Origin: DSAD01 sp036825155 | GTDB lineage: Bacteria; Desulfobacterota; Desulfomonilia; UBA1062 | Direction of reading: 5' to 3' | DNA: 64,000 nt | Assembly (NCBI GenBank): GCA_036825155.1 | Contig: DAISYU010000001.1 | Coordinates: 1 to 64,000 of the forward strand | Part shown: piece by piece, positions 50,202 through 59,098 of the stretch | Layout: every line of letters begins with the position of its first letter | Position numbering within the stretch: the first letter of the stretch is position 1 | Notes under the pieces: model-generated | The model's database searches: none | Seen by the model: only the letters and a program-made list of their open reading frames with translations | What the model was told of the DNA's origin: nothing | Program-made: the position numbers and the translations under genes

Positions 50202-50657
50202 CTTTTGTCCTCCTACTTATTATTTTGAGCATGCACCGGAATTGACATGGCCCATACAGCTGTTGTCCGTGAAGCCCGCCAAAGTACATTTAAATGGCAT
50301 ATCCGTGCCGGGAAGAGATGCCCTTGAAGCGTTCTTGAAAGGACTTCATCCCCTGTATAAATAATATGCTGGTGTATGTGATTGTCCACCCGTCACGTCC
50401 ATTTCGACCATGCTCATGCATGATGTGTTTGTCTCACAAAGATCAGACGAGGGAATTGACTTAAGTCAAAAGGGGTTCGTAACGGGCTGAATATTGAAAT
50501 CTGTTCCTTCTCTGCCCGGATCGGCAGCGAAGCTGTGACAGGGTGATCAAGGGTGGACAGGGTGTGGATTTTGCGTGAATTATCAGCTGAAACGCAAAGA
50601 GTTTTTTCTCAGAGGATCTCCTGTTTTCGTCCCGGAGAAGAGTGTGTCAGGGGGAAT
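50202..50657. other. Intergenic region upstream of hcp
   Basis: About 455 bases without a gene. It holds the TTGAC-TTAA-GTCAA palindrome; nothing else is clear. Confidence 0.45.
50456..50469. promoter_or_regulatory. Perfect TTGAC-TTAA-GTCAA palindrome (CRP/FNR-type site)
   Basis: TTGACTTAAGTCAA reads identically on both strands. TTGA/TCAA half-sites with a six-base centre are typical of CRP/FNR-family regulators, and hcp genes in this group are often under the nitrosative-stress regulator HcpR. It is the only such site noticed by eye. It is 255 bases from the hcp start, a long leader. Confidence 0.5.
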
Positions 50658-51311
50658 CTACTGGTTGATAAGGCCCTTGCTGATGGCGAAAGAGGTCAGT
50701 CCTGCTATGCTGTGTATACCCAGTTTGTTCATGAGATTGGCACGATGTTTTTCAGCAGTCCTCACAGAGATAGAGAGCATCTGGGCGATCTCCTTGCTCG
50801 TGTAACCTTCGGCCACCAGTTTGAGCGTGGTTTTCTCCCTGTTGGTCAGGAGCTTTTTCCAGGGATCATGCTCGGGGATATCTTGATTCTCAAGATAGGC
50901 ATTGATCACCTCTCTCGTTATTCCAGGAGAGACAAAATGGTTTCCGTTCATAACGCTCTTGATCCCTGTCTCAAGCTCGCTGCGGGATGCACGTTTCAGA
51001 ACGTACCCGTCTGCACCGACGCGGAAAGACTCTATCAGATGCTCCTCTGTAGAGTGAAAGGTCAGGACGACAATCTTAATTGAAGGATACCGTTTTTTGA
51101 TCAGTCTGATTGCATCGGTGCCCGAGAGCTTTGGCATGGCAAGCCCCGTCAGGATCAGGTCCGGAGAGAGATTTTCCGCAAGTTCGAGCAGTTCAAAACC
51201 GTCGCCGGCATCACCGACAACCTCAAATTCGGGGTACGATCTCAGCAGGGAGCAGAGCCCATCTCTTACAACCGTATACTCTTCTGCAACAACGATTCTG
51301 GTCTTATTCAT
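50658..51311 (-). CDS. LuxR/NarL-type response regulator lacking its phosphoacceptor Asp
   Basis: A 217-residue regulator with a receiver domain (about 1-120) and a LuxR-type helix-turn-helix (about 150-217; LTNREKTTLKLVAEGYTSKEIAQMLSISVRTAEKH). In the receiver the acidic pair is Glu10 and Glu11, and the segment expected to read LMDISMP-like is LTGLAMP, with Gly56 in place of the phosphorylated Asp. The conserved Thr84 and Lys106 remain. It is therefore probably not controlled by phosphorylation but by a ligand or partner. It sits between hcp and an acyl-CoA operon with no kinase beside it. Confidence 0.9.
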   Translation of the reverse strand: MNKTRIVVAEEYTVVRDGLCSLLRSYPEFEVVGDAGDGFELLELAENLSPDLILTGLAMPKLSGTDAIRLIKKRYPSIKIVVLTFHSTEEHLIESFRVGADGYVLKRASRSELETGIKSVMNGNHFVSPGITREVINAYLENQDIPEHDPWKKLLTNREKTTLKLVAEGYTSKEIAQMLSISVRTAEKHRANLMNKLGIHSIAGLTSFAISKGLINQ

Positions 51312-51580
51312 CTCTTGTTTTCCTTGCAGTTTAGTCTACCTATGTCTGTTCCCAATGGCGGAGAGTATTCTCCGGTTGCAGAAAGTGAGAGATCGGTAGT
51401 GTCGATGGGAATGGCCGAGAGTCCCGAAGATGTTCGCGTTTGTCCCTTCATGAGTGAAAGTCCGCCTACGATGTCTATTGTATCAGGATATAGATTGCTG
51501 CCGTGTTGTGTCAAGCATAAAATGCACAGCCAGGGATAAGAATATAAAAATGGATTGAAATAAATAGAGATAACGGTCTG

Positions 51581-51898
51581 TTGACTTCATGCTAATGGAA
51601 ATTATATCAATAATAACTTTCACACAGACGGATTATGATAGAGTCGCTACGTAATATCACTTTGCTTTGTACGTAGCAATCGATTGCAAAATGAGTAGTC
51701 CGCTTCATTAAGAAAAGCCTTTCAGAAATCGATCAGGTCCATATATCAAAAAAAGAGGCCATACATATCCTGGTATGCAGGTCAGGGATACATAAAACAT
51801 ATCTGACATCGTACTTCGAAGACCTGGTGAAATGAAACGCCACGATATTCAACACAAATAAAGATTTCATCCCCCCGGAACGGGGGGATTTTTTTTAT
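51581..51898 (+). ncRNA. Possible small RNA with own promoter and terminator
   Basis: A promoter-like TTGACT (51581-51586) with TATATC 16 bases later, a hairpin with perfect GCTACGTA/TACGTAGC arms (51646-51677), the palindrome GCAATCGATTGC and a final strong terminator (51871-51895) could define a transcript of about 280-290 nt. No open reading frame of note lies between them. Nothing confirms transcription. Confidence 0.35.
51871..51895 (+). terminator. Orphan plus-strand intrinsic terminator
   Basis: CCCCCCG and CGGGGGG form a stem with loop GAA, followed by ATTTTTTT. The T run is on the plus strand, yet no plus-strand gene lies upstream; the neighbouring protein gene is on the other strand. 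A small RNA is a possible source. Confidence 0.75.
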
Positions 51899-51916
51899 TT
51901 CGGGCCTGGGTGAGAA

Positions 51917-53065
51917 TCAGACCTCTATCTTCCCTTCGACCATGGTCTTGGTAGGTCTGAAGACCTCGACACCGAATTTGTCTGCAAGCTCATTGCATTT
52001 TTCCACCAGCTTATCGAAACCGATCCCCTTGGCAAGGGCAAACGGTCCGATACCGCCCCCGCCGTTTGCCATGGCAAGGTCGATATCCTTCGGGTTGTCC
52101 ACAACTCCTTCTTCGAGCAGTTTCGTGGCCTCGTTTACCTGCAGGGCGATCATGTGTGTCGGATCATACTCTGTGGTGGGATTCGATGTGTCGATCTGTG
52201 GTCGGCCCGCAGACCAGTCATAGAGTCCCTTTCCGGTCTTCATGCCGAGGAGCCCGGAATTCACGATATCCACCAGTGCCTTGGTGGGGGTATAGTCTTT
52301 GGACAGGGTCTGTGAGTAATACTTCTGTGTATGGAGCACAATATCAAGGCCCACGTAGTCCAGCAGCTCAAAGGGGGTCATTGGCATGACGGGCTTGAAC
52401 GCCGCATCGAACTGTTCGGGTTTCGGGGTGCCCTTGTCCAGGATCCGCTGGAGGAGAAGTCCGGTGGGAGCATTGACGCGGTTGTAGATAAAGCCCGGCG
52501 AGTCCTTTTTGACGATAACGCCTACTTTGTTCATCTTCCGGGCCACTTCAAAGGTTGCCTGCACAGCTGCATCAGATGATTTGTTCCCGTAGATGACCTC
52601 CACGAGCTTCATGAGAACCGCTGGGTTGAAAAAGTGCATTCCCACGACCTGTTCGGGCCGTTTCGTGGCAGATGCAATCTCGGTGATGCTCATGGTAGAT
52701 GTATTGCTGGCAAGGATGGCGTGCGGTGGGGCCAGAACATCCAGATCGGCAAAGATTTTCTTCTTAAGGTCGAGATCTTCCGGTGCCGCTTCAATGACAA
52801 GGTCTGCATCCTTGACGGCATCTTTGAGGTCGACGATCGGAATCAGCCTGGCCATAGCTTCGTCGTGCTGCTGCTGGGTGATCTTACCCTTGCCCAGGAA
52901 TTTGGCCATAGAGCCTTTGATGGTGTCGAGCCCCTTGTCAACAAAACGCTGCTCGATATCACGCATTGCCACGGTGTAGCCTGCAAGGATGCCGTTCTGG
53001 GCTATTCCGTTTCCCATGGCTCCTGCCCCTATGACTGCAATCTTATGTATATCACTGCCTTTCAT
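51917..53065 (-). CDS. 3-hydroxyacyl-CoA dehydrogenase (two C-terminal domains)
   Basis: An NAD-dependent L-3-hydroxyacyl-CoA dehydrogenase of 382 residues. The Rossmann motif GAGAMGNGIAQ (13-23), NTSTMSITE (121-129), catalytic His144 in GMHFFNPAVL and Glu156 are present. It is about 100 residues longer than Hbd, because a second copy of the C-terminal helical domain (about 300-375) is present, as in longer-chain enzymes. It lies 17 bases downstream of an enoyl-CoA hydratase gene in the same operon; together they catalyse two steps of beta-oxidation. Confidence 0.92.
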   Translation of the reverse strand: MKGSDIHKIAVIGAGAMGNGIAQNGILAGYTVAMRDIEQRFVDKGLDTIKGSMAKFLGKGKITQQQHDEAMARLIPIVDLKDAVKDADLVIEAAPEDLDLKKKIFADLDVLAPPHAILASNTSTMSITEIASATKRPEQVVGMHFFNPAVLMKLVEVIYGNKSSDAAVQATFEVARKMNKVGVIVKKDSPGFIYNRVNAPTGLLLQRILDKGTPKPEQFDAAFKPVMPMTPFELLDYVGLDIVLHTQKYYSQTLSKDYTPTKALVDIVNSGLLGMKTGKGLYDWSAGRPQIDTSNPTTEYDPTHMIALQVNEATKLLEEGVVDNPKDIDLAMANGGGGIGPFALAKGIGFDKLVEKCNELADKFGVEVFRPTKTMVEGKIEV

Positions 53066-53082
53066 ACTCCCTCCTTCGTATC

Positions 53083-53853
53083 TTATTCACCCTTGAATAC
53101 AGGCTTCCTCTTCTCCAGAAACGCGGTGAATCCTTCAATGGCATCCTTGGACGAGGCGCACACTTTGCTCTCTCTGGTCTCCACTTTGAGTCCTTCATCC
53201 ATGCCATGATCAAGCTGGGCCTGGACAGAACGCACGACCGCCCTCACTGCAAGGGGGGCCTTCTCACTCAGCACTCCTGCCAGTTCCATGGCCTGAGGCA
53301 TAAGCTCATCAGGCTCAAAGACTTTGTCCACGAGTCCTGCGGCAAGGGCTTCATCGGGACTGAGGCGTTTGCTCAGGAGAATGAGTTCCAGTGCCTTGGA
53401 CCTTCCCAGAAGTCGGGTCATTCTCTGTGTTCCTCCCCAGCCGGGGATAATGCCGAGGTTGAGTTCGGGACAGCCTATCTTGGCCCGGTCGCTCGTGGCC
53501 ATGAACCTGAAGTGGCATGCAAGTGCAAGCTCGCAGCCGCCGCCTAAAGCATGGCCGTTGATGGCCGCAATGGTGGGTTTTTCGAAACGGTCAACCTTTG
53601 TCCACAATGCCCGGCCCACAGGGCCGACGTCGGGATGACTGATGGCATCTGTTACATCCATACCGGCACAGAACGACCTGTCTCCCGCTCCGGTGATGAT
53701 CAGCACACGGACATCATTATCCGCAGCCAGCTCGTCCAGCGCCTGGTCGATCTCCTGCAGCATGACATAGCTTACCGCGTTATTCGGTGGGCGGTTGAGC
53801 GTGAGAACTGCCGTGCCACCTTCCTTTTTGATGATAAGGGTATCATAATTCAT
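53083..53853 (-). CDS. Enoyl-CoA hydratase/isomerase (crotonase)
   Basis: A crotonase of 256 residues. The oxyanion-hole segment GHALGGGCELALACHF (about 99-114) and the two catalytic Glu (PE in GCPELNLGIIPGWGGTQR; the second in SKALELILLS) are present. It hydrates trans-2-enoyl-CoA to L-3-hydroxyacyl-CoA. AAGGAGGAGC precedes the ATG. It begins a two-gene operon with the hydroxyacyl-CoA dehydrogenase. Substrate chain length is not determined. Confidence 0.93.
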   Translation of the reverse strand: MNYDTLIIKKEGGTAVLTLNRPPNNAVSYVMLQEIDQALDELAADNDVRVLIITGAGDRSFCAGMDVTDAISHPDVGPVGRALWTKVDRFEKPTIAAINGHALGGGCELALACHFRFMATSDRAKIGCPELNLGIIPGWGGTQRMTRLLGRSKALELILLSKRLSPDEALAAGLVDKVFEPDELMPQAMELAGVLSEKAPLAVRAVVRSVQAQLDHGMDEGLKVETRESKVCASSKDAIEGFTAFLEKRKPVFKGE

Positions 53854-54126
53854 AGGGCTCCTCCTTTAAATCGAGATCATTGATCCAAAACATCACAGCT
53901 GCAAATCTTACGATGCGTATCACAGTTTACATCGCAGCAGGATATTTTCAAAGAAGAAATCGAAAATTCTTGTCGTCTGGCTATGGAAGTGTATTCACAC
54001 GGAGGGTGAAACATTCTTTGCGAAATGAAAATGGACATATGCCGGCACAGAATCAGGAAAAGGCTTGCGGACAAACGGGAAATGTTGTCTTAAATAGAAA
54101 ACATATAAGAGAAGGAAGGGAGTGCT

Positions 54127-54717
54127 ATGAAAATCCGATCTGTATGCAGGATGACAAAGGGAACCATCACCCATGTGGCTGCCATGGTCGTCGTTGTACT
54201 TCTTCTGGCAGTTGCCGTGGGCGAGACCAATGCAGCAACAGCCAAGGAAATAGATGTCAGTGTGGATGTGGCGCTGGATAACTTTGTAAAACAGGTGCGG
54301 GGAGGAACGGAATTTCTCAACAGCGCCAAAGGGGTACTCGTTTTCCCGAATGTATACAAGGCCGGACTGTTCTGGCTCGGTGGTGAATATGGCGAAGGTG
54401 CCTTACGAATAGGTGGCAGGACAGTGGATTATTACAACACGGTGGCAGGGGCGATCGGACCGCAGCTTGGTGCGCAGAAAAAGACCCTGATTCTCGTGTT
54501 CATGCAGGATGAGGCACTGAATAAATTCCGGAAAGGCGAAGGCTGGGAGATCGGGGTGGACGGATCAGTGGCCCTGATAAATGTCGGGGTCGGGGAAACC
54601 ATAGATACCACCACCATCAAGGAACCGATTGTTGCCTTTGTTTTCAATCAACAGGGACTCATGGGCAATATCACGCTTGAAGGGGCCAAGTTCACCAGAC
54701 TGAAGAAAACGCCTTGA
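54127..54717 (+). CDS. YSC84-related secreted protein
   Basis: An exported protein of 196 residues related to the YSC84/SH3YL1 lipid-binding domain. A signal peptide (residues 15-37, VAAMVVVVLLLAVAVGETNA) is followed by the conserved AKGVLVFPNVYKAGLFWLGG and GAIGPQLGAQ segments. Bacterial members are periplasmic; their function is unclear but membrane lipid binding is likely. AGAAGGAAGGGAG lies upstream. Stands alone. Confidence 0.85.
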   Translation: MKIRSVCRMTKGTITHVAAMVVVVLLLAVAVGETNAATAKEIDVSVDVALDNFVKQVRGGTEFLNSAKGVLVFPNVYKAGLFWLGGEYGEGALRIGGRTVDYYNTVAGAIGPQLGAQKKTLILVFMQDEALNKFRKGEGWEIGVDGSVALINVGVGETIDTTTIKEPIVAFVFNQQGLMGNITLEGAKFTRLKKTP

Positions 54718-55023
54718 AGAGGCGTCTGCGAAACGAAAAACCACGAGAGCACTAGCGTGTGCTGAACTCCATCTGTGATCTGAAGGAAATATGTCAGGTA
54801 TTTTTCCGGATTGAGATGTCCAGGTCCTGCCAGGATCACCGGGATGACTTCAGGATACGGCCAGCTGATATTTTCATCGCGAAATCAGCCTGGCCCGCAC
54901 TTCTCAGAAGATGAATGCATATTGACATTATTTCACAGCTGCGTTTACATAACACATATAACTTATGTTATATAAATATTCGCTGTGTGAATGACATGAA
55001 ATGAAAGCAAAGAGGAGGGGATA
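54718..55023. other. Intergenic region with promoter and palindrome
   Basis: About 300 bases without a gene; see the promoter and palindrome at 54922-54973. Confidence 0.4.
54922..54973 (+). promoter_or_regulatory. Promoter and palindrome upstream of membrane protein
   Basis: TTGACA (54922-54927), 18 bases and TACATA (54946-54951) form a promoter; directly at the predicted start lies the inverted repeat ATATAAC-TTAT-GTTATAT (54956-54973), a good candidate operator. Confidence 0.5.
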
Positions 55024-56040
55024 ATGGGAGAGCCCGAGTCAAAAAAACTAAGCGTAGGGAAGGTGCTCATCATACAGGTTCTTGTAAGTTTCGTTGTTAT
55101 CGGCATACTGCTGGCAGCGGCCGGTATGCTTGTTTTCCAGGTCATGGGAAAGGACTACAGCCAATTGACCGTTATAGGATTCATTGCAACCACCTACCTG
55201 GCATTCATCACCTTTCAGCCGGCAGGGACCATTTTTGCCGCCCGTAAAGAGCTCATAGAAGGAAAAGTGGAACTGACCCCGGAGGATATGAAGGCAGCAT
55301 GTGAACAGGTAAGGAATCCCTGGCAGCAGACCCTGCCGCTGGGGTTTTTCATTGCACTCCTGAGTACTGCCGTGGTTGCCGCGATCATTTTCGGCACCGG
55401 ATGGAAGCCCACGCCTGCCTTCACCGTACTCCTTGCATTACTCTATGTCTTCCCGCACTATTTCATTACAAAGCGTTTTCTAGGCCGCGACCTGGCAACA
55501 ATGGCTGCTGCAGGCCTGGGGTCGAGTCCACCTGTTCCTTTCCTGCGGGGCTATTTCTGGGGTGCATATGTTTTTCCCAACCTCATCTTTCAGGGTATTA
55601 TAAACGGCGCGCTCGGAAACAGGGCGTTCTCCCAGGAAATGCTGAGATCCGCCCGGCATGGCAGTGAGTATATCGGCTTAATACCAACTCCAGCCGTAGG
55701 GACTGATCTGGCAGTAACGTTCATGTTTGTGTGCAACTTCACGTTTCTTGGGACCATCATGTACGTGATCTCGGATATGTATCAGGGCAAATTCACCTAT
55801 GAGGGGAATGCACGGGGAATTAACGGATTCCTCTACTTTATCATCATGCTGCTGATGGGACTTGGTATCGGTCTGTTGCATATTTTCAGTCTCCACGCGA
55901 TGGGGGTGGCGTACATGTCTTTTGCGCAGGCCATGCTGGCCAAGTTCGCCATTGTCTTTGTTGCCGTGTCTCTTGGGGCCGGTCTGGCCATGGGATGGAC
56001 AGGGAAACGGGTGAACGATGCAATAGCTGCAACTTTCTGA
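55024..56040 (+). CDS. Polytopic membrane protein, 338 aa, unknown
   Basis: I do not recognise this protein. About eight hydrophobic segments are visible (around 15-40, 45-62, 102-124, 130-146, 178-195, 228-252, 268-290 and 300-328). Soluble loops hold a charged Glu-rich part (ELIEGKVELTPEDMKAACEQ). AAGAGGAGGGGATA precedes the ATG, and an operator-like palindrome lies upstream. A short-chain dehydrogenase follows after about 130 bases on the same strand, but shared transcription is uncertain. Confidence 0.75.
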   Translation: MGEPESKKLSVGKVLIIQVLVSFVVIGILLAAAGMLVFQVMGKDYSQLTVIGFIATTYLAFITFQPAGTIFAARKELIEGKVELTPEDMKAACEQVRNPWQQTLPLGFFIALLSTAVVAAIIFGTGWKPTPAFTVLLALLYVFPHYFITKRFLGRDLATMAAAGLGSSPPVPFLRGYFWGAYVFPNLIFQGIINGALGNRAFSQEMLRSARHGSEYIGLIPTPAVGTDLAVTFMFVCNFTFLGTIMYVISDMYQGKFTYEGNARGINGFLYFIIMLLMGLGIGLLHIFSLHAMGVAYMSFAQAMLAKFAIVFVAVSLGAGLAMGWTGKRVNDAIAATF

Positions 56041-56169
56041 CATGATTCCAGTATATTTCTTACAAGGAATCGGAGATTTAGGCGATTTATTATCCGGAAA
56101 TGGTATGATACAGCACAATTGGCTCCTCGTAATGAGCACGCACGAAATACATAAGAAATGGAGTGAATT

Positions 56170-57021
56170 ATGGTAAATCTGCGCAACAGGATTGCTGCCG
56201 TTACCGGAGCGGCATCAGGCATCGGGAGGATGCTGGCGGTTTCTCTGGCTGATGAAGGGTGCAATATAGCAATATCGGATGTGAATGAAGCCGGTCTGGA
56301 AGAAACTGCCGGCATGATCAGGGACAAGGGTGTCAAGGTCACAACGCATATTGTGGATGTGTCGGACAGGGAACAGGTGCTGGGCTATGCCGAAGATGTG
56401 GTGAAACAGCATGGCAGTGTACACCTCCTGATCAATAACGCGGGGGTCGTGGTATCGGAGACGATAGAAGATGTCGGCTATGAGGATTTCGAATGGATCA
56501 TGGGCATCAACCTGTGGGGTGTCATCTATGGATGCAAGGCATTCCTTCCCTATCTCAAGGAAGCCGGCGAAGCTCATATCGTTAATATCTCCAGTGTAAA
56601 CGGGATATTCACCAATCCAACCAATGGTCCGTACTGCACGACCAAATTCGCTGTAAGGGGATTTACCGAGACCCTGTGTCAGGAGTTGAGAAATACGAGG
56701 GTACGGGTGAGTTGTGTCCATCCCGGCGGTATAAAAACGAACATCGTTCGCAATGCCCGTTTTTACAAAGCGGCAGTTGAGCGCTTGAATCATGAACAAA
56801 CTTCCCAGGCTTTTGAGAAGTATGTCGCGTTTACAACGGCTGAGAAAGCTGCGCAAAAGATAATCGCCGGCATCAAGAAAGACAAACACCGGATAATGGT
56901 CGGTCCGGATGCATACATCTATGACTGGTTGAAGCGGCTGTTCCCTGTAGGGCTCCAGAAACTGGTTGTCAGCCTGAATGAGCGGCCACGGCTCATAAAG
57001 GGTGCGCGGCGAGGTGCTTGA
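56170..57021 (+). CDS. Short-chain dehydrogenase/reductase
   Basis: An NAD(P)-dependent oxidoreductase of 283 residues. The cofactor motif TGAASGIG (12-19), NNAGVV, the catalytic Ser (NISSVNG) and YCTTK (Tyr about 154 and Lys about 158) are present. The C-terminal extension (about 225-283) with PDAYIYDWLKRLFP resembles the group of membrane-associated dehydrogenases acting on long-chain substrates. It resembles the second one at 60804. Reaction direction unknown. Confidence 0.9.
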   Translation: MVNLRNRIAAVTGAASGIGRMLAVSLADEGCNIAISDVNEAGLEETAGMIRDKGVKVTTHIVDVSDREQVLGYAEDVVKQHGSVHLLINNAGVVVSETIEDVGYEDFEWIMGINLWGVIYGCKAFLPYLKEAGEAHIVNISSVNGIFTNPTNGPYCTTKFAVRGFTETLCQELRNTRVRVSCVHPGGIKTNIVRNARFYKAAVERLNHEQTSQAFEKYVAFTTAEKAAQKIIAGIKKDKHRIMVGPDAYIYDWLKRLFPVGLQKLVVSLNERPRLIKGARRGA

Positions 57022-57078
57022 CAGCCTGTTTTTTTGACAGGGAATGGATGCTTCACAGAGCCGTTTGTACATCAAGAC

Positions 57079-57108
57079 CGGGCATGGTGCCTCGATGCAC
57101 CATGCCCG
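57079..57108. terminator. Perfect hairpin between convergent genes
   Basis: CGGGCATGGTGC and GCACCATGCCCG form a perfect 12-bp stem around CTCGAT. It lies between the convergent dehydrogenase and fadL genes and may serve both. No T run. Confidence 0.65.
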
Positions 57109-57121
57109 TTAGTGTATGCAG

Positions 57122-58423
57122 CTAGAACAGCCAGGTCAGGCCGAATTCTAAACTCGTCTCACTCAGCGTTGATTCAAGCGTCACCGGCTCTGTCATTAAA
57201 TCAAGTCCTGTTGTGCCTGTCTGGGATATGGTTTCTTCAAATGCCTGCATATATCCGATATTAACCGAGAAATCATCAGTGACCTGGATGCCGAGCCCGA
57301 GAGTCAGGTGCTGCTCTACGATGGCCGGGAATCCGATGATGCGGAAGGTTTCGTAGTAGTAGGTGGGCAGCGTAGCACCCTGGACAGTTCTGACGCTGTT
57401 CGGCAGCACCTGGGCACCAACGGTCTGGAAGGTGCCGTCAAACCCGTCGTGTTCATTGACCGGATTCTTGCCGTAATTGTATCCTACCCTGAATGTCAGT
57501 CTGTCAGTCGGTTTGAACTGCACACCGATCGCATAGACCCACTGGTCGTCCCAGTCGAAGTCCTTGTATCCCTTGGCATCCGACCAGTTCAGCCACTTTG
57601 CATCGGCCTCTATGACGAGGTTTGCCGGATCGAGGATCGTGTAGGCTACACCGAACCCGATCTGCTGGGGAGCCTCGAGTTCGAGATCGTCCAGGGCACC
57701 GTTCCAGTCAAAATCCGTGATATTCTTGTGCTTGACCGTCTGAGCGGTGATGTAGCTGGTACCAAACGTGATCTTGTCGGTCAGGGTGTAGATCAGGCCG
57801 GCCTGAAGTCCGTACCCATAATTGGGAGAGGATCCGTCTCTGAGGTCCAGATTAGCATAGTCAACATGAATCGCCATGCCGAGAGAAAGATTGTCCAGAG
57901 CCTGTACTGCCACAGCAGGAGCAAATTTCATGATCTGGAGATTGGTATACTCACCTGCAATGAGGGGGTTGCCCATGAAAGCGGTCGGGTTATCCAGATC
58001 GGTCCCCCGGTAGTCTACACCGAGGCCTGAAACACCATAGGCAGCGATGCCAAACCGCCAGGACGGGAAGGTGTCATTGATCGGGACCGAAAGACCGATA
58101 GCAGGTATGGCATAGACCTTGTCATCGCTGTCTGCCTGAACGATACCTCCGGATGCGGTGATCTGTTTTGCATCAACCTTGGGCATGAACAGGGTGCCTG
58201 CAAAATCAAAGGTGGTGGCGTTGCAGAACGGGGCAAAACACATGCTCGCGGGATTGGCAAAGACCGCACTGATGGCATCCTGCGGTGCAGCTACTCCCAC
58301 TCCGCCCATGGATCGTGCAATGGGGCCGATGGCGATCATGTTATCACCATTCGTAGCTCGTGCAGCAGAGGTGATGGCCACAATCATGGCCAGAAAGACA
58401 AATATCAGTATACTCTTCTTCAC
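57122..58423 (-). CDS. Outer membrane long-chain fatty acid transporter (FadL/OmpP1 family)
   Basis: A 433-residue outer-membrane beta-barrel for hydrophobic compounds such as fatty acids or aromatic hydrocarbons. A signal peptide is followed by the typical N-terminal hatch, ARSMGGVGVA and ISAVFANPASMCF. The C-terminal strand ends in Phe (LTWLF), as required for barrel insertion. I chose the GTG at 58423, five bases after AAGGAGG, which makes a correct signal peptide (MKKSILIFVFLAMI). An earlier in-frame start would add about 40 unlikely residues. A small unknown gene lies upstream in the same direction. Confidence 0.9.
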   Translation of the reverse strand: MKKSILIFVFLAMIVAITSAARATNGDNMIAIGPIARSMGGVGVAAPQDAISAVFANPASMCFAPFCNATTFDFAGTLFMPKVDAKQITASGGIVQADSDDKVYAIPAIGLSVPINDTFPSWRFGIAAYGVSGLGVDYRGTDLDNPTAFMGNPLIAGEYTNLQIMKFAPAVAVQALDNLSLGMAIHVDYANLDLRDGSSPNYGYGLQAGLIYTLTDKITFGTSYITAQTVKHKNITDFDWNGALDDLELEAPQQIGFGVAYTILDPANLVIEADAKWLNWSDAKGYKDFDWDDQWVYAIGVQFKPTDRLTFRVGYNYGKNPVNEHDGFDGTFQTVGAQVLPNSVRTVQGATLPTYYYETFRIIGFPAIVEQHLTLGLGIQVTDDFSVNIGYMQAFEETISQTGTTGLDLMTEPVTLESTLSETSLEFGLTWLF

Positions 58424-58505
58424 AAAAGCCTCCTTTCTCACTATCATTTTTATCATCTGCCGGTTGTTACCGATTTTTTTGTCAACAGCGCATGATCTGC
58501 CCAGT

Positions 58506-58784
58506 CTATTGATGTTGAGCTGGTTTTTTGCCCTGCAGATAGTCAACGAGCGGTCCCGTGACCAGGGGCACCACGTCGCCGATCATGTGCGGCATGAGAT
58601 TGTCCATAATTCTGGGTGTTAGTTCAGGTATCTGTTCCTGAATGTATCTTGGCGGTTTTTTCAGGTGATTTATGAGGCTGGGTACGGCACCGATATCATG
58701 GGAGTAGAGCAGCCGCTCTATTTCATCGAATGTCACCCGGGATCCAAAGGTCTGTTCGAGAAAGGAACGCTTTTCTTTGTTCAT
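58506..58784 (-). CDS. Small hypothetical protein, 92 aa, upstream of fadL
   Basis: I do not recognise this protein. It is soluble, with an N-terminal helical part (KRSFLEQTFGSRVTFDEIERLL) and a C-terminal segment with PRIMDNLMPHMIGDVVPLV. CAGGAGGTTTTG precedes the ATG (58784). It lies 82 bases upstream of fadL on the same strand and is probably co-transcribed with it. It may act in lipid handling. Confidence 0.65.
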   Translation of the reverse strand: MNKEKRSFLEQTFGSRVTFDEIERLLYSHDIGAVPSLINHLKKPPRYIQEQIPELTPRIMDNLMPHMIGDVVPLVTGPLVDYLQGKKPAQHQ

Positions 58785-59098
58785 CAAAACCTCCTGATAC
58801 AATGATATACGTATGAGTATAAGGTCAATAAACTGAATATGGTAGGGGCGGCGGAAAAATATCCAATAAATCAAGATTAATAGGCTGATGTGCTGATGGA
58901 TCGTTTTCTTCCCGAGGATTCAGCAAGTCAGAATCGGACAGGCACAGTCTGTTTACTCTGTTGGAGCCAGCCTCATGACATACAGGTCATTACCGGGTAA
59001 CGATACCGGCTCGTGCCGGCTGCCGGTACAATACCCTTCACTGCCCCAGGGTGCTTGACGCACTACGGGGCCTGTAGTCCACTATCCAAGAGATGTCC
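58785..59098. other. Intergenic region with small hairpin
   Basis: About 315 bases without a gene. TACCGGC (59004-59010) pairs with GCCGGTA (59022-59028), which may end the CoA-transferase transcript. Confidence 0.4.

Larger units (their letters stand above)
51312..51916. other. Intergenic region with possible small RNA
   Basis: About 600 bases without a supported protein gene. It contains a promoter-like TTGACT, a GCTACGTA hairpin and an orphan terminator (see 51581-51898). Confidence 0.45.
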
